Below, piece after piece: positions 44,215 to 55,468 of a DNA stretch of 64,000 nucleotides (its first letter is position 1; each line of letters begins with the position of its first letter). Source of the stretch: Nemertoderma westbladi (lineage: Eukaryota > Xenacoelomorpha > Nemertodermatida > Nemertodermatidae); assembly GCA_032718475.1 (NCBI GenBank), contig JAUCBJ010004470.1:57788-121787 (forward strand). Direction: 5' to 3'. Below the pieces are notes generated by a model. It had not been told where the DNA came from and ran no database searches. It was given only the letters and a program-made list of their open reading frames with translations. Both the position numbers and the translations under genes were made by a program.

Positions 44215-45065
44215 TTGACGAACTCCGTTCGTTAACATAAATGACTAGGAGTGGAAGCTGTTCCAGCGGACGCAACATGTTTGATTACTATAGATCCATA
44301 GCAGGGTTCGTAAGAAAAAAGGAGAAAACCCCTTCTTAATAAGTTCCAGAAATAGCTTGCACCATTCAACCATATCGAAGGCTTTCGATAGATCGAGAAG
44401 ACATCCAAATACAGGAGTTGCGTTTCTCGAATAGAAACCGAGAACCTCTGTAGCCGCCCAGGTACATTGGGACGTACTGGAACCACTTTGGAACCCGAAT
44501 TGCAACTCATCCAAATGTAAGCACTCAGCCTGCGAGATCTGCATGACCCACTCAAACAACTTAATCAGGAGGGAGGATAAAGCAATAGCCCTGTAATTAC
44601 TGGAAAGGGAATCGTCACCTAATTTATATTTTATCAAAGGAATAATGACACACGTCAGTAAGAACTGTGCAACAAAGCCATGAATGAGAAAACTGTTGAA
44701 CAAAACACTTAAATGTGAACATAATTCTCGAGGACCATTGATCAGGCAATCAGAATCAAAAGTTACGTCTGTTTTAGAGCTTTTTAGCCTACAGTATGTA
44801 GACCTTCACTGACCAAATCCCGAGTGATATTGCGGGAAATCAGCTGAATCACATCCTTCAAGTTTATCGGAAATCTGCGATCTTAAGAATTCTAAATCGG
44901 AATCATACGGTTGATTATATAGGTCTGAATATATACTGGCGAATCGGTCGGCTATCGATTGTGGGTCTGTACAACCATCAATGGTCGAAGTCACAGTGTT
45001 CGGTGTGGATCTAAGTTTCTTTATTTCTTTAAATATATCACTATTATTCCTTAATTTTCTTCCTT
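44215..45065 (-). pseudogene. LINE reverse transcriptase fragment
   Basis: The minus strand encodes the connection upstream of RT (TSTIDGCTDPQSIADRFASI, 44994-44930), then RT motifs: DSLSSNYRAIALSSLLIKLF (motif 2) and QFGFQSGSSTSQCTW followed by LDLSKAFDMVEWCKLFLEL (motif A). The frame is lost after the motif A region; the catalytic FADD block is not present. It belongs to a CR1/Jockey-like family distinct from the RTE-like copies. The left end abuts the satellite. Confidence 0.85.
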
Positions 45066-46834
45066 AACGAACGCAACGAGGCACAAGAAGAGGACGAGTA
45101 TTGTGTTGAAGACTTCTGACTAACGGCAGACAACTCGTTAATGGTAGCCATATGCTAAAGGCTTTGCTCACTTCGTGCTGTGCGAAGACCCCACGAACGT
45201 GTTTATTGGTGTATACGTTATTCGCATCGTACTTGGAATGACCCTACTGTATTGGTGAGATAGTACAATTGTACTAGTGAATATCAGAACAATATACTGT
45301 ACATTGTAAGTTAAACCAATCATTCTTATTCATGACACTACCTCTGGGGTCTTCTACATACGGTATCCTCGACTGGTAAAATCCGACGGCAGGTTCCCTG
45401 AACGAAACCGGAGGTCTAGTGGGAAGGGAGGTCGATATTCAGCTAGCGGAACACTCAGGAATCGGATACGACATTCTCACCACACATGACGGAATTCCCT
45501 TACAAGTATGAACGGTATGTTCTTACGTAAACGTACAGTATACTCACAACTAATCTATTGCGTGCATTCAGAAACACATTGTTCATTCCTCATTATAGCT
45601 CTGTAACAACAAATAGCAGAACATACAGTAATTAAGTACTGTATAATGCACGGTAGGCTAATTAAGCTACAGTATTACACGCATAATTAGCGTTGTTATG
45701 TTGTTTTATATTAAAGCAATGATGATAATTGTAATTGTAATGTAATGAGTGTAATTGTTGCATGTTATTTATCAACGTGTCTACAATGATTACCCATAAT
45801 GCGTGGAACAAAACCAATGTAACATTACGAATGCAGCTGTGGATTGCGCAACAGTCTAATTCCTCTTTATATATACGTACTGCAATAGAATGCTAGACTT
45901 TACTGTTAAGTTAAGTAAAGTTTTAAAAGTTAAGTTATATAAAATTAAAGTTATAGGTGGACCAAGGACGTGAGACGCGAAAACAGGAGACAAATTGAAG
46001 GGCTCTTTTCTCATGGCTGTTATTTGCAAGGCATCAGACCGCCACAATAACTCCCAAGGTTGAACACCCCATAACTATCCAACCCTTTCTTTACTCCCCC
46101 AGCAGAAGCCAGGTTCCCATTGTCCGGCAGATATATCTTTATTACTGTACACCATGCATGACCCATAATATACTGTAGCGTCACTTTCTGATAATACGGA
46201 CCCCCCCCCCCCCCCCCCCCTCCACCCCCCAATTTCTACAAATCGTATCACATTCCGTGAAATTTGCCGTCGAGGATCCCTTGAAGCTGGAATTTTCAAT
46301 TTTGTTTTGAAATTTTTTTTTAAGCATTCAAGCTAAATAGAAAAGTGTCTTTTGCGAAATCACAACATTCGTATCACTGCCATGCAAATTATATTTATAT
46401 TCATTATTCAATTTAATAAAATTATAACTGTATGTATAAACGTATTTAATAATTCTATACTAGGTGTTGGGGAAATTTTGAGCAGTCCAGTACCTTTAAT
46501 AGGGCTAAACTTAAGTTACTGTAGGTCCGTTTCCGGTACACCACACAGTACAGTAGGTATCCATCACTTATTTTACAGAGTTGTTACCGTAGCGTAGCGA
46601 ATAAAGAATTTAGCAATAAACAAAGCGGCCCACGGAGGGAAAACAACCCAGATTGGCAACCCAAGAACAACAATGGTTGATTTGGTCGGTACCAAATGTA
46701 AAGGAATTAATATCACCCATTAAACCACACGGGAAGCTTAGGTGCAATGTACCGTAGGATCCCCGTGTAACATACAGAGAAAGGCCAGGTTTGGCAGCTG
46801 TACATTAATCAGCTGACTCAGACCCTGAGCCAAT
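45066..46834. other. Intergenic with a C20 tract
   Basis: No gene recognised. It holds an uninterrupted C run at 46201-46220 followed by TCCACCCCCC. 45066-45180 may still belong to the neighbouring LINE. Confidence 0.4.
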
Positions 46835-46970
46835 CAGAGCCTCAGCTGTGGAGCCCAGTAATGTAGATATTGGATAGATACAATCATAAATAAGAATGGT
46901 GCAAGTCTGACTCCCAGGAGGGCTCCCAATAACACTTTGAATGGTTCTGTTTCACCATCAACAGTAGACA
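46835..46970 (-). pseudogene. RTE-like LINE, RT fragment (left part, split by BEL/Pao)
   Basis: The minus strand reads FLSTVDGETEPFKVLLGALL and GVRLAPFLFMIV. This is the RT motif B region, equivalent to SPDGETEFFSILAGVLQGDT in the LINE at 18714. It continues the reading frame of the fragment at 58806-59320 across the 11.8-kb insertion. Confidence 0.85.
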
Positions 46971-46975
46971 AAAAT
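46971..46975. repeat. Target-site duplication AAAAT, left (BEL/Pao)
   Basis: The five bases directly outside the left LTR; identical to 58806-58810. Confidence 0.85.
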
Positions 46976-47639
46976 TGAGATGGGATCGGAGATCCTGACC
47001 GGGTTAGAAATGTACGCGTCACCGTTCTGCTGGGCAGTCGTGCTAGTTGCTTTGGCCGAAGGCCGTTGGGGAAAACAATAAGAGTTTCTGTTGTTTCTCA
47101 ATATTGATTAACGTAAACGATAATAGCATGTCGGTAGTGATACAGTTGTAATAGCAGAAAAATACAGATTAATTGCTCTTACTGGCGGTGACGGTCATTA
47201 ACTATGACCGGTCTGCACTGACTGGATAACTGAATCAACTGACCGGTAAATCAGTAATGTAGGATAATATATGGTTAACACACATGGATATTGATTTCAC
47301 CTCTTACTGTACTTTGGCCCTCTGTACCCAATGGATGCTTTCCTATCTCTAATCACGTGCTTCCCTCCCCACTATTGGCTAATATACTAATTGTCACTTT
47401 GGCACTCCCTGTGAGTGTTTCCCCCTGCTGCTAGCCTCTACTAGCTGTATTCCCTCCGAGGTGGTTTAACCTCTCACCTCTCTCTGTGGCTTTGGGACTT
47501 GTGTCGCCCCCCCCCCCTCCCCCAAATGTTGGTTATGAGACGAGATTAATATTGGTAATCTCATATCCCCAACATATTGCTAAAATGCCACTGGTCCCAT
47601 TTTGTGGTGGGTAATGAAGCAGAATTGAATCCGCTTACA
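46976..47639 (-). repeat. BEL/Pao 3' LTR
   Basis: Starts TGAGATGGGATCGG and ends CGCTTACA on the plus strand. Its C tract near 47507 is shorter and more interrupted than that of the other LTR. Confidence 0.92.
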
Positions 47640-47682
47640 CTCCCCCCCATGCTATCTTCCCGGTGAGAAGATAGCATTAACC

Positions 47683-48880
47683 TTAAGTGCCGTAATCCTC
47701 CCCCCTTATGTCCGCCTCTCTCTCGTCTGCTTCCCTCCTTTCTCGCCTGGCAACTTCTTCCAGATGCTTGTCCTCGACTCTATCTGCTTCTAGCTTCTCC
47801 CATCTCTTGTATGGTGTATCCACCTCTCTGTCTACTAGGTGCCGGCTGTTGTAGTACACCGACTCACCCTTCAGCTCCAGGTGGTCTACCAGACCTTTGA
47901 AGGCCACCTTAAATGCTCTTCTGTAGTTTAGAGGTGCTCCTGATAGCAGAATCGCCGTTGGCTCTCTTCTGATAACCACGGCCATGAATAGGTTTAGTAA
48001 ACCTATCATTATCCATCCTCCTGTAGAATATATCTCTTCTGATATATCTTTATCGCTCCTCTTCGGAACTGATACACCTCCGGTTTCCCTGGCCTCGCTC
48101 CCCACTTCAGCGAGTTCGCCAGCTCCACTCTGTACTCCTCCCGGAATTTACCCCAGTCCATTGGCTTGTGGCAGACGAGCCCCATGAGCTGACCCATCGC
48201 CACTGCTCTGCAATGTCCTGTGTTCTCTACCAATCCCAACCTGTCTGGCCCTGTCATTGCCATGTAGACCGCTTACATGTCCAGGATGTTGGGGGTCTCC
48301 AGTCCGACGATCCTCTCCGCATCGTCGCGGATCACCAATCCCACCTTTACCGTAGTCTTCTCCCTTACTAGGTCCTGCACCGCCCTTGGCAACCGGTTTA
48401 AATTAGGCCCGCTCTTCTTCCCGTAGTTTCCTAGATTGAATAGAAAGATTTCTCCATTTGGCGCTGCCAAAAGCAGTAGTATGGTTCTAGCCGATCCCGC
48501 CGACCCTCTTCTCGAGCCCTCGTCATCCTCCACAGTCCCCTCGTCATCTAGGACCACGTATCCGCCCCTATTCACAGACTCTACAAACCTCCTCCAGTCC
48601 TTTCTCGGTGGTTCCCTCGGATACTTCGGTATCCCAAACTTCGCTTCGTCTCCCTTCACTACATAGCGAAAATGGTCGAGGATCGCGTTATCCAGCAACG
48701 GTGTCCCGTAGGTCCCGACCAGTCATCTCTCGTGCATCTCCCTTAAGTGGTCCTGCAGCGCTCGCGCTTTGTGACCCTTTGCTAGTGGCTTGTAGTATCC
48801 CCTTGTCTTCTCTTCCGGATGCCTAGTATCTCCTTTCCACTCCTCTCCGTCTTTCTCATCTTAACTAGTCTCTCCGCCAT
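47683..48880 (-). pseudogene. Extra 3' frame of the BEL/Pao element, DEDD exonuclease-like
   Basis: Located where env genes sit in other LTR elements. Pieces in order: a basic N-terminus beginning MAERLVKMRKTERS (about 48880, soon broken); 48698-48273 with YVVLDDEGTV (a D-x-E pattern like exonuclease motif I), TILLLLAAPNGEIFLFNLGN, and TTVKVGLVIRDDAERI (compare K-V-G-x-x-I-x-x-D in motif II); an in-frame TAA at 48273; continuation RLGLVENTGHCRAVAMGQLM; then, after a frameshift, ISEEIYSTGGWIMIGLLNLF (motif III Y-x-x-x-D position, with Gly in place of Asp), and a charged Arg/Glu-rich C-terminus ending at 47683. The order fits WRN/EXD2-like 3'-5' exonucleases. No membrane glycoprotein features are seen. 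The function is inferred from weak motifs. Confidence 0.45.
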
Positions 48881-49559
48881 TACGAACTTCCTCGCTCGCT
48901 CACCTTCTTGGTGGTGCCTTACCAAAGGCTCAAGTAGATGAGTGACGTTTAGTAAGATGGTCTGTGTTAGTTCAGTAATGGCCTATCCCTTATGAATCCT
49001 AATTTGTACTATATTTTTACCTATATGTACCCCAAAGTGCCAACTTTTCCTAAATTTCCAAAATCTGTCCATTACTTTAGTTATAATTCTAGAATCCTCT
49101 ACCTACTGTTACAATAATTTGTCAGATTTTACTTCTAATACTATTTTATTCTCTGCTAGTGTGCTATTATCGGTTATGGCGGGTTATTTTTACTTAGATA
49201 ACCCCTATAGTTTGTATACAGGGAAAACTAGCTATTCTCTACTGTGCTACTTTCGTACCAGGCAACCTCCTGGCCCTGTATCAAACACCCTAAACTTACT
49301 CTATGGGACGTGCAGTACAGTAGTCTGTCTCGTGCGGCCTACATGTTCTATCCTGCTGTACCCACGTGCCCCCCTCTCCCTTTCGTGGTGCTCTCAATGT
49401 CCACAACCTCTACGGTACTACGTACCCTACTATTACTCTTATGGTATATCTATATACCATACTCTCTACTCTCTTACTACTAACTTTTACTAACTCTACG
49501 AACTCTAACTTCTAACTCTAATGGTACTATGTACCCTGCCACTACTCTCGTGGTATGTT

Positions 49560-49995
49560 TATATACCACACTCCCTAACATCTAACTGCCTACGGTACTA
49601 TGTACCCTACTACTCTCGTGGTATGTCAATATACCACACTCCCTAACTTCTAACTGCCTACGGTACTATGTACCCTGCTACTCTCATGGTATGTCAATAT
49701 ACCACACTCCCTAACTTCTAACTGCCTACGGTACTATGTACCCTACTACTCTCGTGGTATGTCAATATACCACACTCCCTAACTTCTAACTGCCTACGGT
49801 ACTATGTACCCTGCTACTCTCATGGTATGTCAATATACCACACTCCCTAACTTCTAACTGCCTACGGTACTATGTACCCTACTACTCTCATGGTATGTCA
49901 ATATACCACACTCCCAAACTTCTAACTGCCTATGGTACTATGTACCCTACTACTCTCATGGTACGACAATGTACCACACTCCCTAACTTCTAACT
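49560..49995. repeat. 68-bp tandem repeat inside the BEL/Pao element
   Basis: About seven copies of a unit containing CGGTACTATGTACCCTACTA, then CTCTCGTGGTATGTCAATAT, ACCACACTCCCTAACTTCTA and ACTGCC. Each holds two small palindromes (GGTACTATGTACC and GGTATGTCAATATACC). It lies between the DUF5641 region and the extra 3' frame. The surrounding 48900-50060 is CT-rich on the plus strand. Confidence 0.9.
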
Positions 49996-50076
49996 ACTTA
50001 CTTAGTGCTACATACTATCTATTACTAATACTTTCTAACTTTCTACTAACTCACTTCTTATTTTATTATTTGTTTA

Positions 50077-50685
50077 TTATTTTTTATATTTTGTGTGGGA
50101 AGGGCATCTCGCCCTCATTCCCACCCCCCTCAGTCCAACATTTTGGACGACTAAACTCAAAGGTGCCCCTTCCAAAAGGCAGCACTTTCCTACAGCCCTC
50201 CTGTAGGTCTTCCTATCTTTTGCTCCTATCTTGCCTCCTATTCTCACTTCCACCGACCGGACTCTTCCGTCCTCGTTGGGGTAAGTATCTACCACTCTCG
50301 CTAGTCTCCACTGGTTATTGATAATTGTGTCGTCAGTGATGATTACCAAGTCACCTTTCTTCATCTCCCTAATGGTGTTTCTCCACTTACTTCTCCTATG
50401 TAACGTCGGAAGATATTCCTCTACCCATCTCCTCCAATACTCAGCACTTATTGCCTTGGCGACTTTCCAACTTTGACGGGAGTGTATGTCATCTGGGTCT
50501 ACACCCCGCATGTCGATGGTCGCCGGCCTCTCCATCAGAAAGTGTCCCGGTGTTAGCACGTCCAGTGATTCCCGGTCGTCATTCTCTGGATATAGCGGTC
50601 TGCTATTAATGATCCCCTCGCACTTGGCTAGTACCGTTCTTAATATGTCCTCTGTGACCATGTGGGTGTTCATCAGCTTGGTCAT
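50077..50685 (-). pseudogene. BEL/Pao integrase C-terminal part with DUF5641
   Basis: A frame of 202 codons: NSRPLYPENDDRESLDVLTP, GHFLMERPATIDMRGVD, WKVAKAISAEYWRRWVEEYL, LVIITDDTIINNQWRLARV. This is the integrase end and DUF5641 that follow the integrase core in BEL/Pao polyproteins. It is separated from the core (50758) by a frameshift around 50690-50757. Confidence 0.9.
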
Positions 50686-50757
50686 TAAACGCTTAGAACT
50701 TCCAACAAGTCTCTCTACACATCCTATCGTATGTGGCGCATACAGCGTCCTCCTTTC

Positions 50758-51393
50758 CTACTTTAATTGCCGTCTCCTCATAGCCGCCCTGACATCGTCT
50801 CCCTCTTGGATGTCGAAGGCCTCGGCCAACTCGTTCTCAGCTCCCACGAAGTTGGTCCCGTTATCTGAATATATCACCGTGATCGTTCCCCCTTTGTGGT
50901 TTACAAATCTTTCTAAGGCATTAATGAATGCCGATGCCGTGGCATCCTGCGCAAGTTCTATCCCCACCGCTCTTGTGTTGTTGCATACGAAGATAATGCC
51001 GTAGCGTTTCTCCGTGTGCTGCATCACCTTTATCTTAATCGGCCCGAACATGTCCACGCCACAGTGCGTGAATGGTGGGTCGTGTTGTCTCACTCTATTG
51101 GCCGGTATTGGTGCCATCTCCTGTACGGCCCTCTCCTTTCTCGTCCGTCGGCAGGTCTGGCACTGCCCCACTACGACCTTCACCTTCTTCCTAAGTTGCA
51201 TGATCCAGAATGTCCTTCGTATCTCTGTGAGGATCTGATTCGTGCCTCTGTGTAGTATCGACTTATGCGAATCCCAAATGATCTGGTGGACTATCTGTGA
51301 TTTGTTAGGGATTATTATGGGTTTTGGTGGGATAACTAGGCTGTTGTTGTTCACCACTCTGGAATTCATCACCAGAATCCCGTCATCGTTCAA
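50758..51393 (-). pseudogene. BEL/Pao integrase (zinc-binding and catalytic core)
   Basis: A 211-codon frame. The H2C2 zinc region is HQIIWDSHKSILHRGTNQIL followed by CQTCRRTR. The catalytic core has HCGVDMFGPIKI (first Asp) and VIYSDNGTNFVGAENEL (second Asp). The third acidic residue lies beyond the frameshift near 50757. Integrase inserts the cDNA into host DNA; here the gene is broken. Confidence 0.9.
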
Positions 51394-52332
51394 CTACAGA
51401 TTGAGTTCACTGTCTCGACGAAGGTGTTGTTGCTTGCTAACTCTGTCCACTTCGTCGGCGTAGTTCTTTCTCTGCTCGTATTGTATTACGGCTCTAGCCG
51501 CTCCTTCCAGATTGATGGTTGGTTTCCTTTTGGCATCCTTGCCAACTCCCCTAAGGAAATCCCCGTAGGCCCTCCAATACGCTACCAACTTCTTAGTCTT
51601 ATACCAGCTGAAGCTCTCACTGAGCAACCTATCCGTCGGGTTATTGCATGGTTCTTCTGATTTTGGTGGCATCTCCTTGACCTCCCCCACCATCTGGCAG
51701 TATATCTCTTCCCCTTCTGAATCCCCCCCCCCCTCTTCTGCTACTACTTCCTCTGAGCCCGGGTCCACCTTCCTCATTTGTGGCCAGGCTGATCTATCAT
51801 TCAGGAAGTGTGGTCCGTGCTGCCACAACCCTTCCTTCTTTAAGAAAGTGTGGCCTGCCACGCCCCTCGATAACAGATCTGCTGGGTTGTCGTCGGTAGG
51901 GCAGTAATGCCACCTTTCTAGGTCAGTCGTCACCCTTATCTCATCTACCCTATTTGTGACGAATATAGGGTATCTCGTCTTCTCGTTATGTAGCCACCCT
52001 AGCACTACCATGGAGTCCGTCCATTTGTGTGTCTCCACTATATTGGGTATAGTCTCCATCAAGTAGGCTGTGGCCCTTACTCCTAACCTCGCAGATGTCA
52101 GTTCGAGTTTTGGGACTGATGCTGAATCTGGTGGCGTCGACTTTGCTTTACTAAATGCAAGTCTGGGCTTATGAGCCCCCTTTCGCTGTACCAGATAAAG
52201 TGCCGCTCCATATGCTTCCAAGGATGCATCGGAAAACATGTGTAGATCCAGGTCCGTCATGTCTCCATCCGGGAAATACACGCATGGCATGGTGTACGTC
52301 CCCCATCTGCTCCAGACTCCTCCGTATCCCAC
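51394..52332 (-). pseudogene. BEL/Pao RNase H domain and connection
   Basis: 312 codons: DLHMFSDASLEAYGAALYL (first Asp), SVPKLELTSARLGVRA (Glu), THKWTDSMVVLGWLH (Asp), HYCPTDDNPADLLSRG (typical BEL/Pao RNase H end). It is followed by the linker to integrase. It overlaps the end of the RT frame by a frameshift at about 52257-52332. Confidence 0.9.
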
Positions 52333-53717
52333 TCATCCTTTAACTTGTATATTTTCTTTAGTATCTGTTTCCCCATGACTAACAATGGGGATGCTAGGCC
52401 TAGGGGATCGTAAATCCTTGCTATGTACGATACATAGCCCAGCTTGGTGTGGATCTCTGCACCCTCTTGGCTCAGTGGATACTCCAACTCATCCGTCTCA
52501 CGGTTCCACCCGATCCCTAGCGCCTTCTGCTGAGACTCCACTCTCTTATTCACAATATCCTGCCCCTTTGCTGTTGTGGGGTTGTCCATGGTCGACTCTG
52601 GTCGCCTGTCTTCTATGGCTTTCATGAATTCCTCTGAGCTGGACTGGAACTTAGTGAGGTTGAACCCGGATCCTTTTAGGATGTCGCAAACCTCGCTCCC
52701 TATTTCCAGTATTTCTTCAATCGTGTTTCCAGATCCCATCCCATCGTCTACATAGAAACCGCATCAAATCATGTCAATCACCTTCGCACGATACTCTCCT
52801 TCTTTGCCCTCCACCGTATCTCTCACAGCCATAGCTGTCGTAAATGAGGACGACTTGGCCCCCATGTTCTGCACCACCATTTTGTACATCGGTATCTCAG
52901 ATAGTTCTTCGTCGCCGTTGTACCATAGGAAGCGCTAACTGTCGCTGTCCTCTTCCGCCTGCCTTCAATGTTGCATGTGAAGCACGTGCCTCCCATTTCT
53001 AAATCTCAACAAGACCTCTATCCCCGAGTTGTAAATGTTGGGGCCCTCCAGCAGATAGTCGTTCAGGCTCTTGCCATTCGTTTTGGCCGATGCATCGACC
53101 ACCATCCGCTGTTTACCCTTCTTTGGGTGTAAAGCCACATGGAGTGGCACATAGTAGGTCCTGTCCGTGTTTGGTTTGTCGACCGGTAACTCCATGGCCC
53201 ATCCCTTCTCGACGTATTTCTTAATTGTCTTGTGGATGTACTCATCCTTCTCTGGGCTCCGCCTGAGCGTCTGCTTCAGCTTGCGAAGCCTCGTGAGTAC
53301 CATCGCTTTATTATCTGGCAACGGTAGCTTAGGTTGTTTCCACACCATCCCTATGGTGTACCGTCCCCCTTCACACTTCATCGACTCCTTTACACTTTCT
53401 ATCGCTTGTTTATCCTCTACCGAGGTTCCGACCCCGGCCTCCTTCAATCCTGCGAAGTCCTGCTTCAGCAGCCTCTTAAGCTGCTCCTCTGCTCCTTTAT
53501 CCTCCATCTCCCTCATTGTCCCTGCGAACATGCACCCTGATGTCTCCGACATCCTGAATGGAATCTTGGTTTTGATTGGGCCGCTAAGCATCCATCCGAA
53601 CGGCGTGAGAATCGCCATTGGATCGTGCTGCCTGTTCTCTCTGAAAATGGTCCGTACTCTCTCGTGGGCCATCGGACAGTCCATTTCCACTATGATGGAT
53701 ACCTTTGGGACATCCAC
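52257..53717 (-). pseudogene. BEL/Pao reverse transcriptase
   Basis: 53717-52965 carries the protease-RT connection and the first RT blocks (HPKKGKQRMVVDASAKTNGK and LNDYLLEGPNI). After a break near 52960 the frame continues to the catalytic YVDD (about 52748), which is preceded by an in-frame TGA. It then goes on through GSGNTIEEILEIGSEVCDIL and GYVSYIARIYDPLGLASPLL. The TGA and the frameshift make it inactive. Confidence 0.9.
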
Positions 53718-53750
53718 TTCCGGTATCGAGAAATCGATATCGTCCAGGAA

Positions 53751-54269
53751 TCAGTATTGATCGAGCTCGATCTTAGTGGGTCGCCTGGCATTTAGGTTAA
53801 TCGATTCTATTATTTGTATGGGGTCGATGATCACCCCATAATCACATCCTGGTGCTATTGCTGATATCTCGCACTGTCCCGTCCTCATCTGCAGGACCTC
53901 ATCCTTGCTCGAGATAGTAGTTACCGCCATCCTACTCGGCCTCGTTTGTAACCTTATCTCCTCGGCCACCCAATTCTCCACCAGCGTGAAAGCTGCTCCG
54001 CTGTCGACCAGCATCAATGTTGTGACTGATCGACCGCTTTCTCCCATCACCCTGACCGGTACCACCCCGAGTAGTGCCGTTCCCCTTCTCTTCATTCCTA
54101 TGGTGCTTGTCGGCATCGTTTGGCCTCTGCCTTGACCGAATTTAATTGGTGTCTCCTTACATTGTTCAGCCTTGTGTCCGCCGATGACAGATTGATGACA
54201 GATTTCACTTTTGTTCACATATTCTACCTGGTCTTGTTTGGGTAACGCTTGCCAATACTTGCAGTTCAT
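53751..54269 (-). pseudogene. BEL/Pao aspartic protease (Peptidase A17/DUF1758-like) and zinc-knuckle remnant
   Basis: N-terminal CKYWQALPKQDQVEYV followed by ICHQSVIGGHKAEQC is a degenerate CCHC knuckle (compare C-x2-C-x4-H-x4-C; one Cys position is changed). The protease has TTLMLVDSGAAFTLVENWVA, with the catalytic D-S-G. It matures the polyprotein in intact elements. Confidence 0.85.
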
Positions 54270-54296
54270 GGTCTGATGGAGTGCGTTAGAGTGTAG

Positions 54297-55140
54297 TTAG
54301 CATTTGTTTCTCGGATTATAGCCTTCCCTATACAGCGCGCTGCGTATCGCACATATATTCAAACTTAGCTCTCTGGTGTTCTTATTATTTGGGTTTGGCC
54401 TACTGGGCGTGTTGGGGTTATATTTATTTGTGTTATTATTTTGTCCTTGTCCATGCCACGGTGTGGCCCTACCCCCGGCTATCTGTGGACTAGCAGTTCC
54501 CTGCGTCGTCGCATATGGAAGCGATTGTCTCAGCTTTGGTAACGCATTTGCCGCCCTCCCCAGACTATCCTCACTGTAGACTGGGTCCGTGATTAGCTCC
54601 GCTTTGTAATTGAGGAAATTCAACATTTCCTCTAGGCCCGGTTCCGCACCTTTCTTCTCCCGGGTGGAGAAGGCGATCTTCCTCCACTTGTTTCTTAGCC
54701 AGATTGTGGTGATGTTATTCGATGCGTTGAGTTCGTAAGGCGCATCCAAGGTCTTCAGCACAATCAGTGCCTTTTCGACCTTATTCGCGAAAGTCTTGAT
54801 ACTGACAGGGTTATCCTGTAGGCCAACTGATGTTATTCCCCTCAAGGTTTGCCGAATGATCTTGGCAGGGTGTCCATATTCCCTGTCTAGGGCCCGCCAT
54901 GCAGTCGTGAATCCACCCTCGATACCTTGATACTGCCTTACGATATGCCTTAAGCGCATCAATGAGTGTTGCCATTCCCATCGCCTGTGCTTCTAGTAGG
55001 CTCGATTGATGCTGTACAGACTCTCCCATTGCTGGGTGCGGTTTGCCCGTCGGGCCTGTCGACCTCTTTTGTGTCGGATATATCATTGGGGGTAATGGTC
55101 CCCTCCATATCTCTGTATCGCATGATTTATTTTGGTCCAA
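54297..55140 (-). pseudogene. BEL/Pao gag, DUF1759 region
   Basis: Two overlapping frames carry FTTAWRALDREYGHPAKIIR, GLQDNPVSIKTFANKVEKAL and WRKIAFSTREKKGAEPGLEE, the DUF1759 pattern of BEL/Pao Gag. A frameshift lies around 54811-54962. A Asn/Gly-rich tail leads to the zinc knuckle. Confidence 0.85.
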
Positions 55141-55468
55141 GGGGTTCGGGGTTTTTGTTTTGGGTATATGTTATATCCCTGCATATTATAGTCATACTGG
55201 TGTGCAGGTACCAGTATAGGCCTATCCACTTCTTGCCTACCTACCGGTATGTATGCCGCGACTTCCGGGTCTAATCCCGTTGTCCGCGCACCCTATCGCC
55301 TACACTATCTCTTCCAGCATGGCCTATAGTATGTGCAGTAAGGCATACAGTATGTCCTACAGTCTGCCTGTGTCCTTCCGGACCGAAGTTTAATCTTCTC
55401 GAATATTCCAAGAAGTCCTCCCCGCGACTACTGTACTCTCGATTTGCAGCTATGTCCCTCCGGGAAGT

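Noticed and set aside
47683-48880. Envelope gene in the BEL/Pao element
   Set aside because: No signal peptide, furin-type site or membrane anchor is visible. The motifs fit an exonuclease-like domain better.
48168-50321. Several plus-strand Ser/Pro-rich frames
   Set aside because: They arise from the CT-rich plus strand opposite the retrotransposon genes and repeat, with no conserved motif.
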